64,000 nucleotides of DNA, taken from NCBI GenBank assembly GCA_900465915.1, contig UBKJ01000015.1, forward strand, positions 109,974-173,973, read 5' to 3'. The translations under genes were made by a program, and so were the position numbers. Origin of the DNA: Hyphomicrobiales bacterium (GTDB lineage: Bacteria; Pseudomonadota; Alphaproteobacteria; Rhizobiales; Rhizobiaceae). Of this stretch, positions 28,416 to 44,656 are shown piece after piece. The number at the start of each line of letters is the position of its first letter. Position 1 is the first letter of the stretch. Below the pieces are notes generated by a model. The model searched no databases. It saw nothing but the letters and a program-made list of their open reading frames with translations, and was not told the DNA's origin.

Positions 28416-30116
28416 TCAGTTCTTTTCCTGCTTCTTGAGGGCCGCGCCCAGGATGTCGCCGAGCGAAGCGCCAGAGTCGGACGAGCCGTACTGGGCGACC
28501 GCTTCCTTTTCCTCGGCGATTTCGAGCGCCTTGATCGAGACCTGCAGCTTGCGGGTCTTCTTGTCGAAGGAGATGACGCGGGCGTCCACCTTCTGACCGA
28601 CCGAGAAACGCTCCGGACGCTGCTCGTCGCGATCGCGCGACAGGTCCGAGCGGCGGATGAACGAGTCGATGTCGTGGTCGACCAGGCGCACTTCCAGGCC
28701 GCCGTCGGTGACGGCGGTCACTTCGCAGGTCACGACGGCGTTCTTGCGCAGGTCGCCGGAAGCGGCGGCTTCGCCGACCTTGTCGCCGGAAAGCTGCTTG
28801 ATGCCGAGCGAGATGCGCTCCTTCTCCACGTCGACGTCGAGAACCACGGCCTTGACGACTTCGCCCTTGCTGTATTCCTCGATGACCTGCTCGCCCGGAC
28901 GGTTCCAGTCGAGGTCGGAGAGGTGGACCATGCCGTCCACGTCGCCGTCGAGGCCGATGAACAGGCCGAATTCGGTCTTGTTCTTGACTTCGCCTTCAAC
29001 GACGGTGCCGGTCGGGTACTTCTGCGCGAAGGTCGTCCACGGATTGTCGAGGGTCTGCTTGAGGCCGAGCGAGATGCGGCGCTTGACCGGATCCACTTCG
29101 AGCACGACGACTTCGACTTCCTGCGTGGTGGACAGGATCTTGCCCGGATGGACGTTCTTCTTGGTCCACGACATTTCGGAAACGTGGATCAGGCCTTCGA
29201 TGCCCGGCTCGATCTCCACGAACGCGCCGTAATCGGTGATGTTCGTGACGGTGCCGGTGATCTTCTTGCCGATCGGGTACTTCGCGCCGATGCCGTCCCA
29301 CGGATCGCTCTCGAGCTGCTTCATGCCGAGCGAGATGCGGTGGGTTTCCTGGTTGATGCGGATGATCTGCACCTTGACCGTCTGGCCGATGGACAGGATC
29401 TCCGACGGATGGTTGACGCGGCGCCAGGCCATGTCGGTGACGTGCAGCAGGCCGTCGATGCCGCCGAGGTCCACGAACGCGCCGTAATCGGTGATGTTCT
29501 TGACCACGCCTTCGACCACCTGACCCTCTTCGAGGTTCTGGACGATCTCTGAACGCTGCTCCGCGCGGCTCTCTTCGAGCACGGTGCGGCGCGACACGAC
29601 GATGTTGCCGCGGCGCTTGTCCATCTTGAGGATTTCGAAGGGTTGCGGGACGTGCATGAGCGGCGTGACGTCGCGGATCGGACGGATATCGACCTGCGAA
29701 CGCGGCAGGAAGGCCACGGCGCCGTCGAGATCGACCGTGAAGCCGCCCTTGACCTGGTTGAAGATCACGCCGTCGACGCGCTCGCCATTGGCGAACTTCT
29801 GCTCGAGCTTGACCCAGCTTTCCTCGCGGCGAGCCTTCTCGCGCGACAGGACCGCTTCGCCCAGCGCGTTTTCGATGCGCTCGACATAGACTTCCACTTC
29901 GTCGCCCGGCTGCAGCGTGCCGTCCTTGCCCTTGGCGCCGAATTCCTTCAGCGGCACGCGGCCTTCGACCTTCAGACCGGCGTCGATGATCGCCATGTCC
30001 TTTTCGATGGCGACGATGCGGCCCTTGACGACATAGCCTTCGGCCAGGTCGTGTTCCGCGAAGGATTCAGCCAGCAGGGACTCGAAGTCCGAACGGGAGG
30101 GATTGAAATCAGACAT
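28416..30116 (-). CDS. rpsA: 30S ribosomal protein S1
   Basis: A 566-residue S1 with six S1/OB-fold repeats at roughly 29-95, 113-180, 199-267, 284-354, 371-441 and 458-527; the repeats with ITDYGAF(V)xxx and [10 protein letters not shown] / [10 protein letters not shown] are the RNA-binding middle repeats. It helps the small subunit bind messenger RNA. The start at 30116 is set by the standard MSDFNPS N-terminus of the group. It is downstream of aroA-cmk in the same direction with a 149-base gap that may contain its own promoter and autoregulatory leader. Codon use is strongly biased, as for a highly expressed gene. Confidence 0.97.
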   Translation of the reverse strand: MSDFNPSRSDFESLLAESFAEHDLAEGYVVKGRIVAIEKDMAIIDAGLKVEGRVPLKEFGAKGKDGTLQPGDEVEVYVERIENALGEAVLSREKARREESWVKLEQKFANGERVDGVIFNQVKGGFTVDLDGAVAFLPRSQVDIRPIRDVTPLMHVPQPFEILKMDKRRGNIVVSRRTVLEESRAEQRSEIVQNLEEGQVVEGVVKNITDYGAFVDLGGIDGLLHVTDMAWRRVNHPSEILSIGQTVKVQIIRINQETHRISLGMKQLESDPWDGIGAKYPIGKKITGTVTNITDYGAFVEIEPGIEGLIHVSEMSWTKKNVHPGKILSTTQEVEVVVLEVDPVKRRISLGLKQTLDNPWTTFAQKYPTGTVVEGEVKNKTEFGLFIGLDGDVDGMVHLSDLDWNRPGEQVIEEYSKGEVVKAVVLDVDVEKERISLGIKQLSGDKVGEAAASGDLRKNAVVTCEVTAVTDGGLEVRLVDHDIDSFIRRSDLSRDRDEQRPERFSVGQKVDARVISFDKKTRKLQVSIKALEIAEEKEAVAQYGSSDSGASLGDILGAALKKQEKN

Positions 30117-30265
30117 TGATACTCCTGATGCGTCCGGCAAAAGCTTCGGACGCGGCGCCGTGGGTTGGTGTTGCTCATGGCCCGATCGGTTCCGTCCAAA
30201 GGACAAACGGCGCGTGGAACGCGAAATCGGGCTGTTCTGGTATGGATGCGCCTATATAGGCGCAG

Positions 30266-32328
<2,063 letters not shown>

Positions 32329-32504
32329 CTAGCATAGGAAACCGGCCCGGTCATCCGCCAATGCGGGGGCCGGGCGCGTCTTTCGCTTTGACAAACGCGC
32401 CCGATTGCGTTTAAGCACCGGACAATATCATGCGCGCGTGTGAAACACCCGGGCGCCCCGCAGGCGCGACAGGGCGCGAGACGGTAAATTTTAAGAGGCT
32501 GAAC

Positions 32505-32888
32505 GTGGCGAAACCTGAACTTGGCGCGAAGCGCATCGACCCCGAGACGGGCAAGAAATTCTACGATCTCAACCGCGATCCGATCGTGTCGCCCTATACC
32601 GGCATCTCCTATCCGCGCTCCTATTTCGAGGCGACGGCCGAAAGCCGCGTCGTCGAGGAGGAGACGGAGGAGGAAGAGCTGGATACGGCGATCGAGAAGC
32701 CGGACTTCGTGTCGCTCGAGGACGCCGACGACGAGGCCAAGGGCGGCGACGACCTGCCGGACCTGGGCGACGACGTCGATCTCGGCGACGACGATGACGA
32801 CACCTTCCTCGAGGAAGAGGAAGACGAGGACGACGACATGTCGGGCATTCTCGGCGGCGGCGTCGGCGACGACGAGGAAGAAGTCTGA
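32505..32888 (+). CDS. FYDLN-type acidic protein (TIGR02300 family)
   Basis: A 127-residue protein of unknown function in the alphaproteobacterial FYDLN family; the eponymous motif KKFYDLNRDPIVSPYTG is at 17-33. Family members usually have Cys pairs around this motif that suggest a zinc ribbon; here they read DPET and SPYT, so no metal site is possible. The C-terminal half is almost wholly acidic, with runs of Asp and Glu (residues 55-127), ending in EEEV. GTG at 32505 is preceded by AAGAGG with a six-base gap; an upstream ATG at 32430 lacks support. The gene sits divergent from aroA and upstream of tRNA-Ala, a conserved neighbourhood. Confidence 0.9.
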   Translation: MAKPELGAKRIDPETGKKFYDLNRDPIVSPYTGISYPRSYFEATAESRVVEEETEEEELDTAIEKPDFVSLEDADDEAKGGDDLPDLGDDVDLGDDDDDTFLEEEEDEDDDMSGILGGGVGDDEEEV

Positions 32889-32917
32889 TTCTTCCCCCAT
32901 CGCGACCGGATTTTGCG

Positions 32918-32947
32918 GCGAGGCGGCTCATGGAGCCGCCTCGCTTG
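32918..32947 (+). terminator. Hairpin terminator after the FYDLN gene
   Basis: A perfect twelve-base stem GCGAGGCGGCTC/GAGCCGCCTCGC (32918-32929 with 32933-32944) with an ATG loop lies 30 bases after the stop. The following T tract is short (TTGCGTTT), so termination may be partial. Confidence 0.65.
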
Positions 32948-33121
32948 CGTTTCGGGGTTTGAAAAACCAGCGAAAACCGGGCCTGCCCGCGGGTTTGGAA
33001 AAAAATATGCAGGATCGCAAAAGAGTTGCGATTTTGCTCTTGATCTTCTGCGAAACGCCCTTTAAGAACCCGCCACATCGGGCGACGATGTTTCGCCGGA
33101 CCGCCTCGCAAGAGGTTTTAT

Positions 33122-33197
33122 GGGGCCATAGCTCAGCTGGGAGAGCGCCTGCATGGCATGCAGGAGGTCAGCGGTTCGATCCCGCTTGGCTCCACCA
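33122..33197 (+). tRNA. tRNA-Ala (anticodon GGC), copy 1
   Basis: A 76-base cloverleaf with encoded CCA. Acceptor GGGGCCA pairs with TGGCTCC (one G-T), the anticodon stem CCTGC/GCAGG encloses the loop ATGGCAT with anticodon GGC (reads GCC), and the T arm contains GGTTCGATCC. Identical to the copy at 33681. Confidence 0.97.
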
Positions 33198-33344
33198 AAT
33201 TCCCCTTTTCATGACACGATATGCTGGTCACAGGCCGATGTTCCTGTGGATTGCCCTGTTGCGCGGTTGCGAGGGATTCCAATCGCCTGGCGGCTGTAAT
33301 ATTGGCTTTTCATGGGCGCGGGGGTGTTTACCTGGAGAGGACCC

Positions 33345-33608
33345 ATGAAAATCATTCCGACCGTCGCGCTGCTCGCGGCCGTGACCGCCCTGGCCGCCTG
33401 CTCGAAGGAGCCGCCCTGCACCGCCGAGGTGCTGGCCAAGAAGGGGCAGGACCTCGCCGCCGCCGTCCAGGCCGCCATCGCCAAGGACCCGGCCAAGGCG
33501 ACCGTGTTCGCGACCAAGATGCAGGAGATCGCGGCCAAGTATCAGGGCAGCTCGGAAGCCGAGGCCTGCAAGGCCTATGACGACCTGATCGCCTCCGTGA
33601 AGGAATAA
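33345..33608 (+). CDS. Small lipoprotein of unknown function
   Basis: An 87-residue lipoprotein: signal MKIIPTVALLAAVTALAAC with lipobox LAAC, lipidated Cys19, then a short helical domain with two further Cys (in PPCTAE and AEACKAY) that could form a disulfide in the periplasm. GGAGAGG ahead of ATG 33345 gives a good start; an in-frame ATG at 33312 would spoil the signal peptide. The gene sits between two identical tRNA-Ala genes and is likely transcribed alone. I do not recognise its family. Confidence 0.8.
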   Translation: MKIIPTVALLAAVTALAACSKEPPCTAEVLAKKGQDLAAAVQAAIAKDPAKATVFATKMQEIAAKYQGSSEAEACKAYDDLIASVKE

Positions 33609-33680
33609 CGGTCCGAACAGGCTCGGGAGCGGACAAGCCTCTGGCTTTCCGTCCGCTCCCGGGCTATGGGGGACGCCGTC

Positions 33681-33756
33681 GGGGCCATAGCTCAGCTGGG
33701 AGAGCGCCTGCATGGCATGCAGGAGGTCAGCGGTTCGATCCCGCTTGGCTCCACCA
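33681..33756 (+). tRNA. tRNA-Ala (anticodon GGC), copy 2
   Basis: Identical over all 76 bases to the tRNA at 33122, including the encoded CCA, 559 bases downstream in the same direction. Flanking bases differ, so the duplication covers only the tRNA. Confidence 0.97.
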
Positions 33757-33767
33757 GGCTTCCGCAA

Positions 33768-34664
33768 TCAGCGCGTCTGTCCCGCGTCCCGCCGCATCAG
33801 ATAGAGCGACGCGCCGACGATCAGCGCCGCGCCGGGCCAGAAATTGGCGGCGGGGGCCGAGCCGAACACGATCCAGCCGAGAATCACGTTGATGGGCAGC
33901 TTGAGGTCGTCGAAGGGCTGGAGATAGACCGCGTCGGCGACGGCGTAGGCCGCCACCTGGCAATATTGCGCCGCCGCCGTCAGCACGCCGATGGCGATCA
34001 GCACCGTCCACACCTCCGTGGCGGGCGCGGGGATCTGCGCCATGCTCGCGCCGGCGGCGAGCCACAGGGCGGCGTTGATCGGCGTCATCAGGATCAGCAT
34101 ATAGGCCGAGATGCTGGCCGACAGCTCGTAGCGGGTCAGGTATTTGGTCATCACCGAATAGCCGGCCCACAGCGCCGCCGCCAGCACCGGCAGCAGCGAA
34201 TAGGTCGTATAGCGGTCCGACCACGGCGCGATGATGATCAGCGCGCCGACGAAGCCGGTCAGCGTGGTCAGGAGCCGTGTGCGGGTGACGGCCTCGGACA
34301 GAAACAGCCGCGCGCAGAGGATGACGAAGAAGGGCGAGGTCATCGACAGCGCGATCACCTGCCAGATCGGCACATGGGCCAGCGCGAAGATCCACACCTG
34401 CACGCCGGCGGCGGCCAGCGCCACGCGCAGCGCGTGCAGGCCGAAATGCCGGGTGCGCAGCGCCCGCGCGCCCTCGCGGATCAGGAGCGGCAGGGTCAGG
34501 ACCAGCGCCACGACATATTGCCAGAAGGCGATGACCACCGAGGGAACGCCGCTGCGCGTCCCCGCCCATTGCGTGGCGACGTTGACGCCGGCATAGGCCG
34601 CGCAGGCCGCCAGCATCAGGCCCGCGCCGCGCAAGGTGGGTTTGGTCGGGGCGAGTGCGTTCAA
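33768..34664 (-). CDS. EamA/DMT-superfamily exporter
   Basis: A 298-residue inner-membrane protein with about ten helices in two EamA repeats (about 12-140 and 155-290), the typical drug/metabolite transporter. Such proteins export amino acids or other metabolites; the substrate is not visible. The start is uncertain: TTG at 34664, with AGGAA nine bases upstream, gives the usual family length, whereas ATG codons further up lie inside the divergent acetoacetyl-CoA synthetase gene and its promoter region. It ends eleven bases after the second tRNA-Ala on the opposite strand. Confidence 0.82.
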   Translation of the reverse strand: MNALAPTKPTLRGAGLMLAACAAYAGVNVATQWAGTRSGVPSVVIAFWQYVVALVLTLPLLIREGARALRTRHFGLHALRVALAAAGVQVWIFALAHVPIWQVIALSMTSPFFVILCARLFLSEAVTRTRLLTTLTGFVGALIIIAPWSDRYTTYSLLPVLAAALWAGYSVMTKYLTRYELSASISAYMLILMTPINAALWLAAGASMAQIPAPATEVWTVLIAIGVLTAAAQYCQVAAYAVADAVYLQPFDDLKLPINVILGWIVFGSAPAANFWPGAALIVGASLYLMRRDAGQTR

Positions 34665-34788
34665 CGGCTTGGTTCCTGATCGTGAAGGGGCGGCGGCGAA
34701 GCTAAGCGCCGGCCGGCCGCAAATCAAGAAGCGATGGACGGCGCGGGGGCGCTCTTTTAAGATCGCGCCGGGAGGCAGGACGCGCGCC

Positions 34789-36753
<1,965 letters not shown>

Positions 36754-36758
36754 CGCGC

Positions 36759-36772
36759 AACAAACGTTCGTT
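36759..36772. promoter_or_regulatory. Possible operator ahead of the leucine-degradation operon
   Basis: AACAAACGTTCGTT is a nearly perfect dyad (two mismatches) a few bases after the synthetase stop and about 100 bases before the isovaleryl-CoA dehydrogenase start. Such sites are typical of TetR-type repressors of acyl-CoA pathways, but no regulator gene is nearby, so the call is weak. Confidence 0.25.
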
Positions 36773-36873
36773 ATCCGGCTGCAAATAGCCACAGAACGCC
36801 GCGCAGGCCCATTGCCTATTCGGCCGGCCGGGCCCACTCTTTCAAAGGCGGACAGGACGTGTGGAGGACGGGC

Positions 36874-38037
36874 ATGTTTGCTTCGGGCCTGAATTTCGGT
36901 CTTGGCGAGGAGATCGAGGCGCTGCGCGAGACGGTGCGGCGCTTCGCGGCCGAGCGCGTCGCGCCGCTCGCCGCCGAGACCGACCGCGCCAACGCCTTTC
37001 CCATGCATCTGTGGCGCGAGATGGGCGCGCTGGGCGTGCTCGGCGTCACCGCGCCGGAGGAATACGGCGGCGCCGGGCTCGGCTATCTCGCCCATTGCGT
37101 GGTGATGGAGGAGATCAGCCGCGCCTCCGCCTCGATCGGCCTCAGCTACGGCGCGCATTCCAATCTCTGCGTCAACCAGATCACCCGCAACGGCTCGCCC
37201 GAACAGCGCCAAAGATATCTGCCGAAGCTCATCTCCGGCGATCATGTCGGCGCGCTCGCCATGTCCGAGCCGGAGGCGGGGTCCGACGTAGTGTCGATGA
37301 AACTGGCGGCCGAAAGGCGCGGCGACCGCTATATTCTCAACGGAAACAAGATGTGGATCACCAACGGCCCCGACGCCGACGTGCTGGTGGTCTACGCCAG
37401 GACCGATCCGCAGGCCGGCGCGCGCGGCATCACGGCCTTTCTCGTCGAGAAAACCTTCTCCGGCTTTTCCACTGCCCAAAAACTCGACAAGCTCGGCATG
37501 CGCGGCTCCAACACCTGCGAGCTGGTGTTCGACAATTGCGAGGTCCCCGCCGAAAACCTATTGGGCGAGGAGGGCAGGGGCGTCAACGTGCTGATGTCCG
37601 GCCTCGATTACGAGCGCGTGGTGCTGGCGGCGGGACCGCTCGGCATCATGGCCGCCTGCCTCGACGTGGTGGTTCCTTACGTGCATGAGCGCAAGCAGTT
37701 CGGGCAGGCCATCGGCGAGTTCCAGCTCATGCAGGGCAAGCTCGCCGACATGTATGTGCAGTTCAACGCCGCGCGCGCTTATGTCTACGCCGTGGCCGGC
37801 GCGTGCGACCGGGGCGAGACGACCCGCAAGGACGCCGCCGGCTGCATCCTCTACGCGGCGGAAGCGGCCACCCAGATGGCCCTGCAGGCGATCCAGGCGC
37901 TGGGCGGCAATGGCTATGTCAACGACTACCCGACCGGCCGCCTGCTGCGCGACGCGAAACTCTACGAGATCGGCGCAGGCACGTCGGAAATCCGCCGCAT
38001 GCTGATCGGCCGCGAACTTTTTGCGGAGAGCCGCTGA
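36874..38037 (+). CDS. ivd: Isovaleryl-CoA dehydrogenase
   Basis: A 387-residue acyl-CoA dehydrogenase, the first committed step of leucine degradation after the branched-chain keto acid dehydrogenase. Family motifs are [19 protein letters not shown] and the C-terminal [13 protein letters not shown] block. The catalytic Glu of isovaleryl-CoA dehydrogenases sits in the LDYERV segment ([11 protein letters not shown]), unlike the C-terminal Glu of other acyl-CoA dehydrogenases, which supports the specific call. ATG 36874 has GGAGG eight bases upstream. It heads a five-gene operon; its stop overlaps the next start by one base (TGATG). Confidence 0.95.
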   Translation: MFASGLNFGLGEEIEALRETVRRFAAERVAPLAAETDRANAFPMHLWREMGALGVLGVTAPEEYGGAGLGYLAHCVVMEEISRASASIGLSYGAHSNLCVNQITRNGSPEQRQRYLPKLISGDHVGALAMSEPEAGSDVVSMKLAAERRGDRYILNGNKMWITNGPDADVLVVYARTDPQAGARGITAFLVEKTFSGFSTAQKLDKLGMRGSNTCELVFDNCEVPAENLLGEEGRGVNVLMSGLDYERVVLAAGPLGIMAACLDVVVPYVHERKQFGQAIGEFQLMQGKLADMYVQFNAARAYVYAVAGACDRGETTRKDAAGCILYAAEAATQMALQAIQALGGNGYVNDYPTGRLLRDAKLYEIGAGTSEIRRMLIGRELFAESR

Positions 38038-39644
38038 TGCCGGTCATCCGCTCCGACATCTCCACCCGCAGCCCGACCTACAAGGCCAATCGCGAGGCGA
38101 TGCTCGCCGCCATCGACACGGTGGCCGAAGCCGCCCGCGCGGCCCTCGACGGCGGCGGCGAGAAGGCCCGCGAGCGCCACCTTTCGCGCGGAAAACTGCT
38201 GCCGCGCGACCGCGTGGCGCAACTGCTCGACCCCGGCTCGCCCTTCCTGGAAATCGGCCTGACGGCGGGCCACGGGCTTTACGACGGCGCCGCGCCTTGC
38301 GGTGGAATCATCGCCGGCATCGGCCGCGTGTCGGGCCGCGACTGCATGGTGGTCTGCAACGACGCCACGGTGAAGGGCGGAACCTATTACCCGATCACGG
38401 TGAAAAAGCACCTGCGCGCGCAGGAGATCGCCGGCGAAAACCGACTGCCCTGCATCTATCTGGTCGATTCCGGCGGCGCGAACCTGCCCAATCAGGACGA
38501 GGTTTTCCCCGACCGCGACCATTTCGGCCGCATCTTCTACAATCAGGCGCGATTGTCGGCGGCGGGCGTGCCGCAGATCGCCGTGGTGATGGGCTCCTGC
38601 ACGGCCGGCGGGGCCTATGTGCCGGCCATGAGCGACGAGAGCGTGATCGTGCGCGATCAGGGCACCATCTTCCTCGCCGGCCCGCCGCTGGTGAAGGCCG
38701 CCACCGGCGAAGTTGTGAGCGCCGAAGACCTCGGCGGCGGCGACGTGCATACGCGGCTTTCCGGCGTCGCCGATCACCTCGCCAATGACGACGCCCACGC
38801 GCTCCAGATCGCCCGCGCTATCGCCGCCAATCTCAACCGCGAAAAGCCGGGCTTCATCGCCAAAGGCGACGGCGCGGCCCCGCTCTACGACCCGGAGGAA
38901 ATCCTTGGCGTCGTGTCGGCCGACACGCGCATTCCCTATGACGTGCGCGAGGTGATCGCGCGGCTGGTCGACGGCTCGGATTTCGACGAGTTCAAGGCTC
39001 GCTTCGGCCCCACGCTGGTCTGCGGTTTCGCTTCGGTTTACGGCATGCCGGTCGGCCTTATCGCCAACAATGGCGTGCTGTTTTCCGAAGCGGCGCTCAA
39101 GGGCGCGCATTTCATCGAATTGTGCTGCCAGCGCAATATCCCGCTGGTCTTTTTGCAGAACATCACCGGCTTCATGGTCGGCCGCAAATACGAGGCCGAA
39201 GGCATCGCCAAGCACGGCGCGAAGCTGGTGACGGCGGTGGCCACGGCCAATGTCCCCAAGATCACCATGCTGATCGGCGCGTCCTACGGCGCGGGCAATT
39301 ACGGCATGGCGGGCCGGGCCTATTCGCCGCGCTTCCTGTGGACATGGCCCAACAGCCGCATCGCCGTCATGGGCGGCGAGCAGGCGGCGGGCGTGCTGGC
39401 GACTGTCAGGCGCGACGGGATCGAGCGCGCCGGCGGCGCATGGTCGGCGGCGGAGGAAGCCGCCTTCAAGCGCCCGACGCTCGACATGTTCGAGCGCCAG
39501 AGCCACCCGCTCTACGCCTCGGCGCGGCTGTGGGACGACGGCGTCGTCGATCCGCGCAAGAGCCGTGAAGTGCTGGGCCTGTCGCTGTCGGCGACGCTGA
39601 ACGCGCCCGTCGAGCCGACGCGCTTCGGCGTGTTCAGGATGTGA
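38037..39644 (+). CDS. Methylcrotonyl-CoA carboxylase, carboxyltransferase (beta) subunit
   Basis: A 535-residue carboxyltransferase subunit that moves carboxyl from biotin to 3-methylcrotonyl-CoA. Family blocks include [18 protein letters not shown], the oxyanion-hole region [15 protein letters not shown], and [22 protein letters not shown], which distinguish methylcrotonyl- from propionyl-CoA carboxylase. The start overlaps the previous stop by one base and the end is seven bases before the biotin-carrying subunit. The protein works as a heteromeric complex with the downstream gene product. Confidence 0.94.
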   Translation: MPVIRSDISTRSPTYKANREAMLAAIDTVAEAARAALDGGGEKARERHLSRGKLLPRDRVAQLLDPGSPFLEIGLTAGHGLYDGAAPCGGIIAGIGRVSGRDCMVVCNDATVKGGTYYPITVKKHLRAQEIAGENRLPCIYLVDSGGANLPNQDEVFPDRDHFGRIFYNQARLSAAGVPQIAVVMGSCTAGGAYVPAMSDESVIVRDQGTIFLAGPPLVKAATGEVVSAEDLGGGDVHTRLSGVADHLANDDAHALQIARAIAANLNREKPGFIAKGDGAAPLYDPEEILGVVSADTRIPYDVREVIARLVDGSDFDEFKARFGPTLVCGFASVYGMPVGLIANNGVLFSEAALKGAHFIELCCQRNIPLVFLQNITGFMVGRKYEAEGIAKHGAKLVTAVATANVPKITMLIGASYGAGNYGMAGRAYSPRFLWTWPNSRIAVMGGEQAAGVLATVRRDGIERAGGAWSAAEEAAFKRPTLDMFERQSHPLYASARLWDDGVVDPRKSREVLGLSLSATLNAPVEPTRFGVFRM

Positions 39645-39651
39645 GGGCGCT

Positions 39652-41608
<1,957 letters not shown>

Positions 41609-41616
<8 letters not shown>

Positions 41617-42469
41617 ACGGGTGGAAATCGTCGAGGTCGCCCCGCGCGACGGCTTGCAGAACGAAAAGCGCTTCGTGCCGACCGCCGACAAGATCGCGCT
41701 GATCGACCGCCTGTCCGCCTGCGGCTTTTCCCGCATCGAGGCGACGAGTTTCGTGAGCCCGAAATGGGTGCCGCAACTGGCCGACGCGGCCGAGGTGATG
41801 GCCGGCATCGAGCGCCGCCCCGGCCTGCGCTACGCCGCTTTGGTCCCAAACATGAAGGGTTTTGAAGCCGCCTCGACCGCCGGCGTGGACGAGGTCGCCG
41901 TCTTCGTCTCCGCCTCGGAAGGTTTTTCCAGGGCCAATATCAACTGCACCGTCGCCGAGAGCATCGAGCGCCTGTCGCCGGTCATCGGGGCTGCGATCAA
42001 CGAGGGACTGGCGGTGCGCGGCTATGTGAGCTGCGCGGTCGAATGCCCCTATGACGGGCCGGTCGCGCCACAGGCGGTGGCCGATGTCGGCGCCGAGCTT
42101 TTCGCGCTCGGCTGCCACGAGATCAGCCTCGGCGACACCATCGGCCGTGGCGTGCCCGAAACCGTCGCCGCCATGCTCGACGCGGTGCTGGCGGCCGTGC
42201 CCGCCCACAATCTCGCCGGCCATTTCCACGACACCAACGGCCGCGCGCTCGACAATATCCGCCTCAGCCTCGAAAAGGGCCTGCACGTCTTCGACGCCGC
42301 CATCGGCGGCCTCGGCGGCTGCCCCTTCGCCCCCGGCGCGAAGGGCAATGTCGGCACGCTCGCCGTGCATGATTGCGTCACCGCCCTCGGCTTCGACACC
42401 GGCCTCGACCGCGCCCGCCTCGTCGCGGCGGAAACCTTCGTGCGCGGCCTTATGCGGGAGGCGGCGTGA
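41609..42469 (+). CDS. Hydroxymethylglutaryl-CoA lyase
   Basis: A 286-residue TIM-barrel lyase that splits HMG-CoA into acetyl-CoA and acetoacetate, the last step of leucine breakdown. The metal and substrate motif EVAPRDGLQNEK is at 7-18, GHFHDTNG provides metal His ligands, and the active-site Cys loop GGLGGCPFAPGAKGN is present. Start ATG 41609 lies inside the end of the preceding gene; the stop overlaps the next start by one base (TGATG). Confidence 0.95.
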
Positions 42470-43260
42470 TGCATTTCGAGACGCTTCTCATCCGCACCGA
42501 CGCGCGCGGCGTCGCCACCCTCACCCTCAACCGGCCCGACCATCACAACGCGCTGTCCGGCCTGATGATCGAGGAATTGCAGCGCGCCGCCGAAAAGCTC
42601 GAAAGCAATCCCGCCGTGCGCGTCGTGGTGCTGACCGGCGCGGGCGCGAGCTTTTGCGCCGGCGGCGATCTCGGCTGGATGCAGGCGCAGATGTCGGCTG
42701 CGCGCGCGCAGCGCATCGCCGAGGCCCGCAAGCTGGCCCTCATGCTCAAGGCCCTGCGCGACCTGCCCAAGCCGCTGATCGGCCGCGTCAACGGCCAGGC
42801 CTATGGCGGCGGCGTCGGGCTGATTTCGGTCTGCGACGCGGCCATCGGCGTCGTGGGCGCGCGCTTCGGCCTGACGGAGGCCAGGCTCGGCCTGATCCCG
42901 GCCACCATCGGCCCTTACGTCGTGGCGCGCATCGGCGCGTCGGAAGCCCTGCGCGCCTTCACCTCGGCCCGGCTGTTCGACGCCGGCGAGGCGCGCCGCA
43001 TCGGCCTCCTGCACGAGGTTGCCGAGGCCGAGCTGCTGGACCAGGCCGTCGAGGCCGAGATAAAGCCCTATTTCGCCACCGCGCCCGCCGCCGTCGCCGC
43101 CTCCAAGAAGCTCGTCCACGCGCTCGGCCCCCGCATCGACGAGGCCGCGATCGAGATGACGCTGACGCGACTCGCCGACGCATGGGAGACGCCGGAGGCG
43201 GCGGAAGGGGTGGCGGCCTTTTTCGCCAAGCGCCCGCCGGCCTGGAAGCGGGGCGATTAG
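42469..43260 (+). CDS. Enoyl-CoA hydratase, probable methylglutaconyl-CoA hydratase
   Basis: A 263-residue crotonase-fold hydratase. The oxyanion-hole segments FCAGGDLGWM and GQAYGGGVGLISVCD are intact, and the acidic residue in TEARLGLIPATIGPYV fits a hydratase. Placement as the last gene of the isovaleryl-CoA dehydrogenase/carboxylase/lyase operon, which otherwise lacks the hydration step, makes methylglutaconyl-CoA the likely substrate. ATG 42469 overlaps the lyase stop by one base. Confidence 0.9.
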   Translation: MHFETLLIRTDARGVATLTLNRPDHHNALSGLMIEELQRAAEKLESNPAVRVVVLTGAGASFCAGGDLGWMQAQMSAARAQRIAEARKLALMLKALRDLPKPLIGRVNGQAYGGGVGLISVCDAAIGVVGARFGLTEARLGLIPATIGPYVVARIGASEALRAFTSARLFDAGEARRIGLLHEVAEAELLDQAVEAEIKPYFATAPAAVAASKKLVHALGPRIDEAAIEMTLTRLADAWETPEAAEGVAAFFAKRPPAWKRGD

Positions 43261-43485
43261 CCTTTCGTCTAACGCCGATTTCCGTTGCGTTTCCGGGCGC
43301 TTAGCCCCTTGCAATCGGCGGTCGGACATGCATTCTTATGGCTTCGCGAAACTTTGCGCCCCGTCTTGAGCACTATTCGGAAAGGCCGGCGCGGTTTCTG
43401 GCAATATTATATCTCCGGTCGCTTGCGGCCGGCGAAGCTTGTCCGAGGGCCATCGCAGAATAGGTCCCGTCTAAGGAGAGGAAGA

Positions 43486-44592
43486 ATGAACCTGAAACTT
43501 TTGTCCGGCGTGGCGCTTGCGGCGTCGCTCGGCTTCGCCGGCGCCGCCTATGCCGACGTCACCATCGGCGTCATCGCGCCGCTGACCGGCCCCGTCGCCG
43601 CCTTCGGCGACCAGGTCAAGAAGGGCGCCGAGACCGCCGTCGACGTCATCAACAAGGCCGGCGGCATCAAGGGCGAGAAGATCGTGCTGAAATTCGCCGA
43701 CGACGCCGGCGAGCCCAAGCAGGGCGTCTCCGCCGCCAACCAGATGGTCGGCGACGGCGTCAAGTTCGTGGTCGGTCCGGTCACCACCGGCGTCGCCATC
43801 CCCGTCTCCGACGTGCTGTCGGAAAACGGCGTGCTGATGGTCACCCCCACCGCCACCGGCCCGGACCTGACCTCGCGCGGGCTCGAGAACGTGTTCCGCA
43901 CCTGCGGCCGCGACGACCAGCAGGCCGAGGTGATGGCCGCCTACGTGCTCAAGAACTTCAAGGACAAGAAGGTCGCCGTGCTGCACGACAAGGGCGCCTA
44001 TGGAAAGGGCCTCGCCGACGCCTTCAAGGCCGCGCTCAACAAGGGTGGCGTCAAGGAAGTGCATTACGATTCGCTGACCGCCGGCGACAAGGATTTTTCG
44101 GCCCTCGTCGCCAAGCTCAAGCAGGCCGGCGCGGAAGTGATCTATTTCGGCGGCTACCATGCCGAGGGCGGCCTGCTGTCGCGCCAGCTCCATGACGCCG
44201 GCATGCAGGCGCTGGTGCTGGGCGGCGAAGGCCTCTCCAACACCGAATACTGGGCAATCGGCGGCGACAACGCGCAGGGCACGCTGTTCACCAACGCCTC
44301 CGACGCCACCAAGAACCCGGCCTCCAAGGACGCCATCGAGGCCCTGAAGGCCAAGAACATCCCGGCCGAAGCCTTCACCATGAACGCCTACGCCGCCGTG
44401 GAAGTCATCAAGGCCGGCATCGAGAAGGCCGGCTCGGCCGACGATTCCGCCGCCGTCGCCAAGGCGCTGCATGACGGCCAGCCGATCCAGACCGCCATCG
44501 GCAAGCTGACCTATGGCGAGAAGGGCGACCTGACCTCGCCGAGCTTCGACATCTTCAAGTGGGACCACGGCAAGATCGTCGGCGTCGAATAA
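43486..44592 (+). CDS. Branched-chain amino acid ABC transporter substrate-binding protein
   Basis: A 368-residue periplasmic binding protein of the LivJ/LivK type. A 23-residue Sec signal (ending AGAAYA) is followed by [19 protein letters not shown] and the two Venus-flytrap lobes of the family. No permease or ATPase genes are adjacent, so it must supply a Liv transporter encoded elsewhere. It follows the leucine-degradation operon by 225 bases with a good ribosome-binding site (AAGGAGAGGAAG), so leucine uptake and breakdown are probably connected, though an independent promoter is likely in 43261-43485. Confidence 0.94.
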   Translation: MNLKLLSGVALAASLGFAGAAYADVTIGVIAPLTGPVAAFGDQVKKGAETAVDVINKAGGIKGEKIVLKFADDAGEPKQGVSAANQMVGDGVKFVVGPVTTGVAIPVSDVLSENGVLMVTPTATGPDLTSRGLENVFRTCGRDDQQAEVMAAYVLKNFKDKKVAVLHDKGAYGKGLADAFKAALNKGGVKEVHYDSLTAGDKDFSALVAKLKQAGAEVIYFGGYHAEGGLLSRQLHDAGMQALVLGGEGLSNTEYWAIGGDNAQGTLFTNASDATKNPASKDAIEALKAKNIPAEAFTMNAYAAVEVIKAGIEKAGSADDSAAVAKALHDGQPIQTAIGKLTYGEKGDLTSPSFDIFKWDHGKIVGVE

Positions 44593-44613
44593 AAGCGGGA
44601 CGCGAAAATCAGG

Positions 44614-44644
44614 AAACGCCGGGGCATGCCCCGGCGTTTTCGTT
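44614..44644 (+). terminator. Rho-independent terminator after the binding-protein gene
   Basis: AAACGCCGGGG (44614-44624) pairs with CCCCGGCGTTT (44629-44639) around CATG, followed by T and CGTTTG. It lies 21 bases after the stop. Confidence 0.9.
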
Positions 44645-44656
44645 TGCGGCCGGGTC

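Noticed and set aside
33122..33756. Tandem tRNA pair as a prophage attachment site
   Set aside because: No integrase or phage genes lie between or beside them; the interval holds only a small lipoprotein gene.
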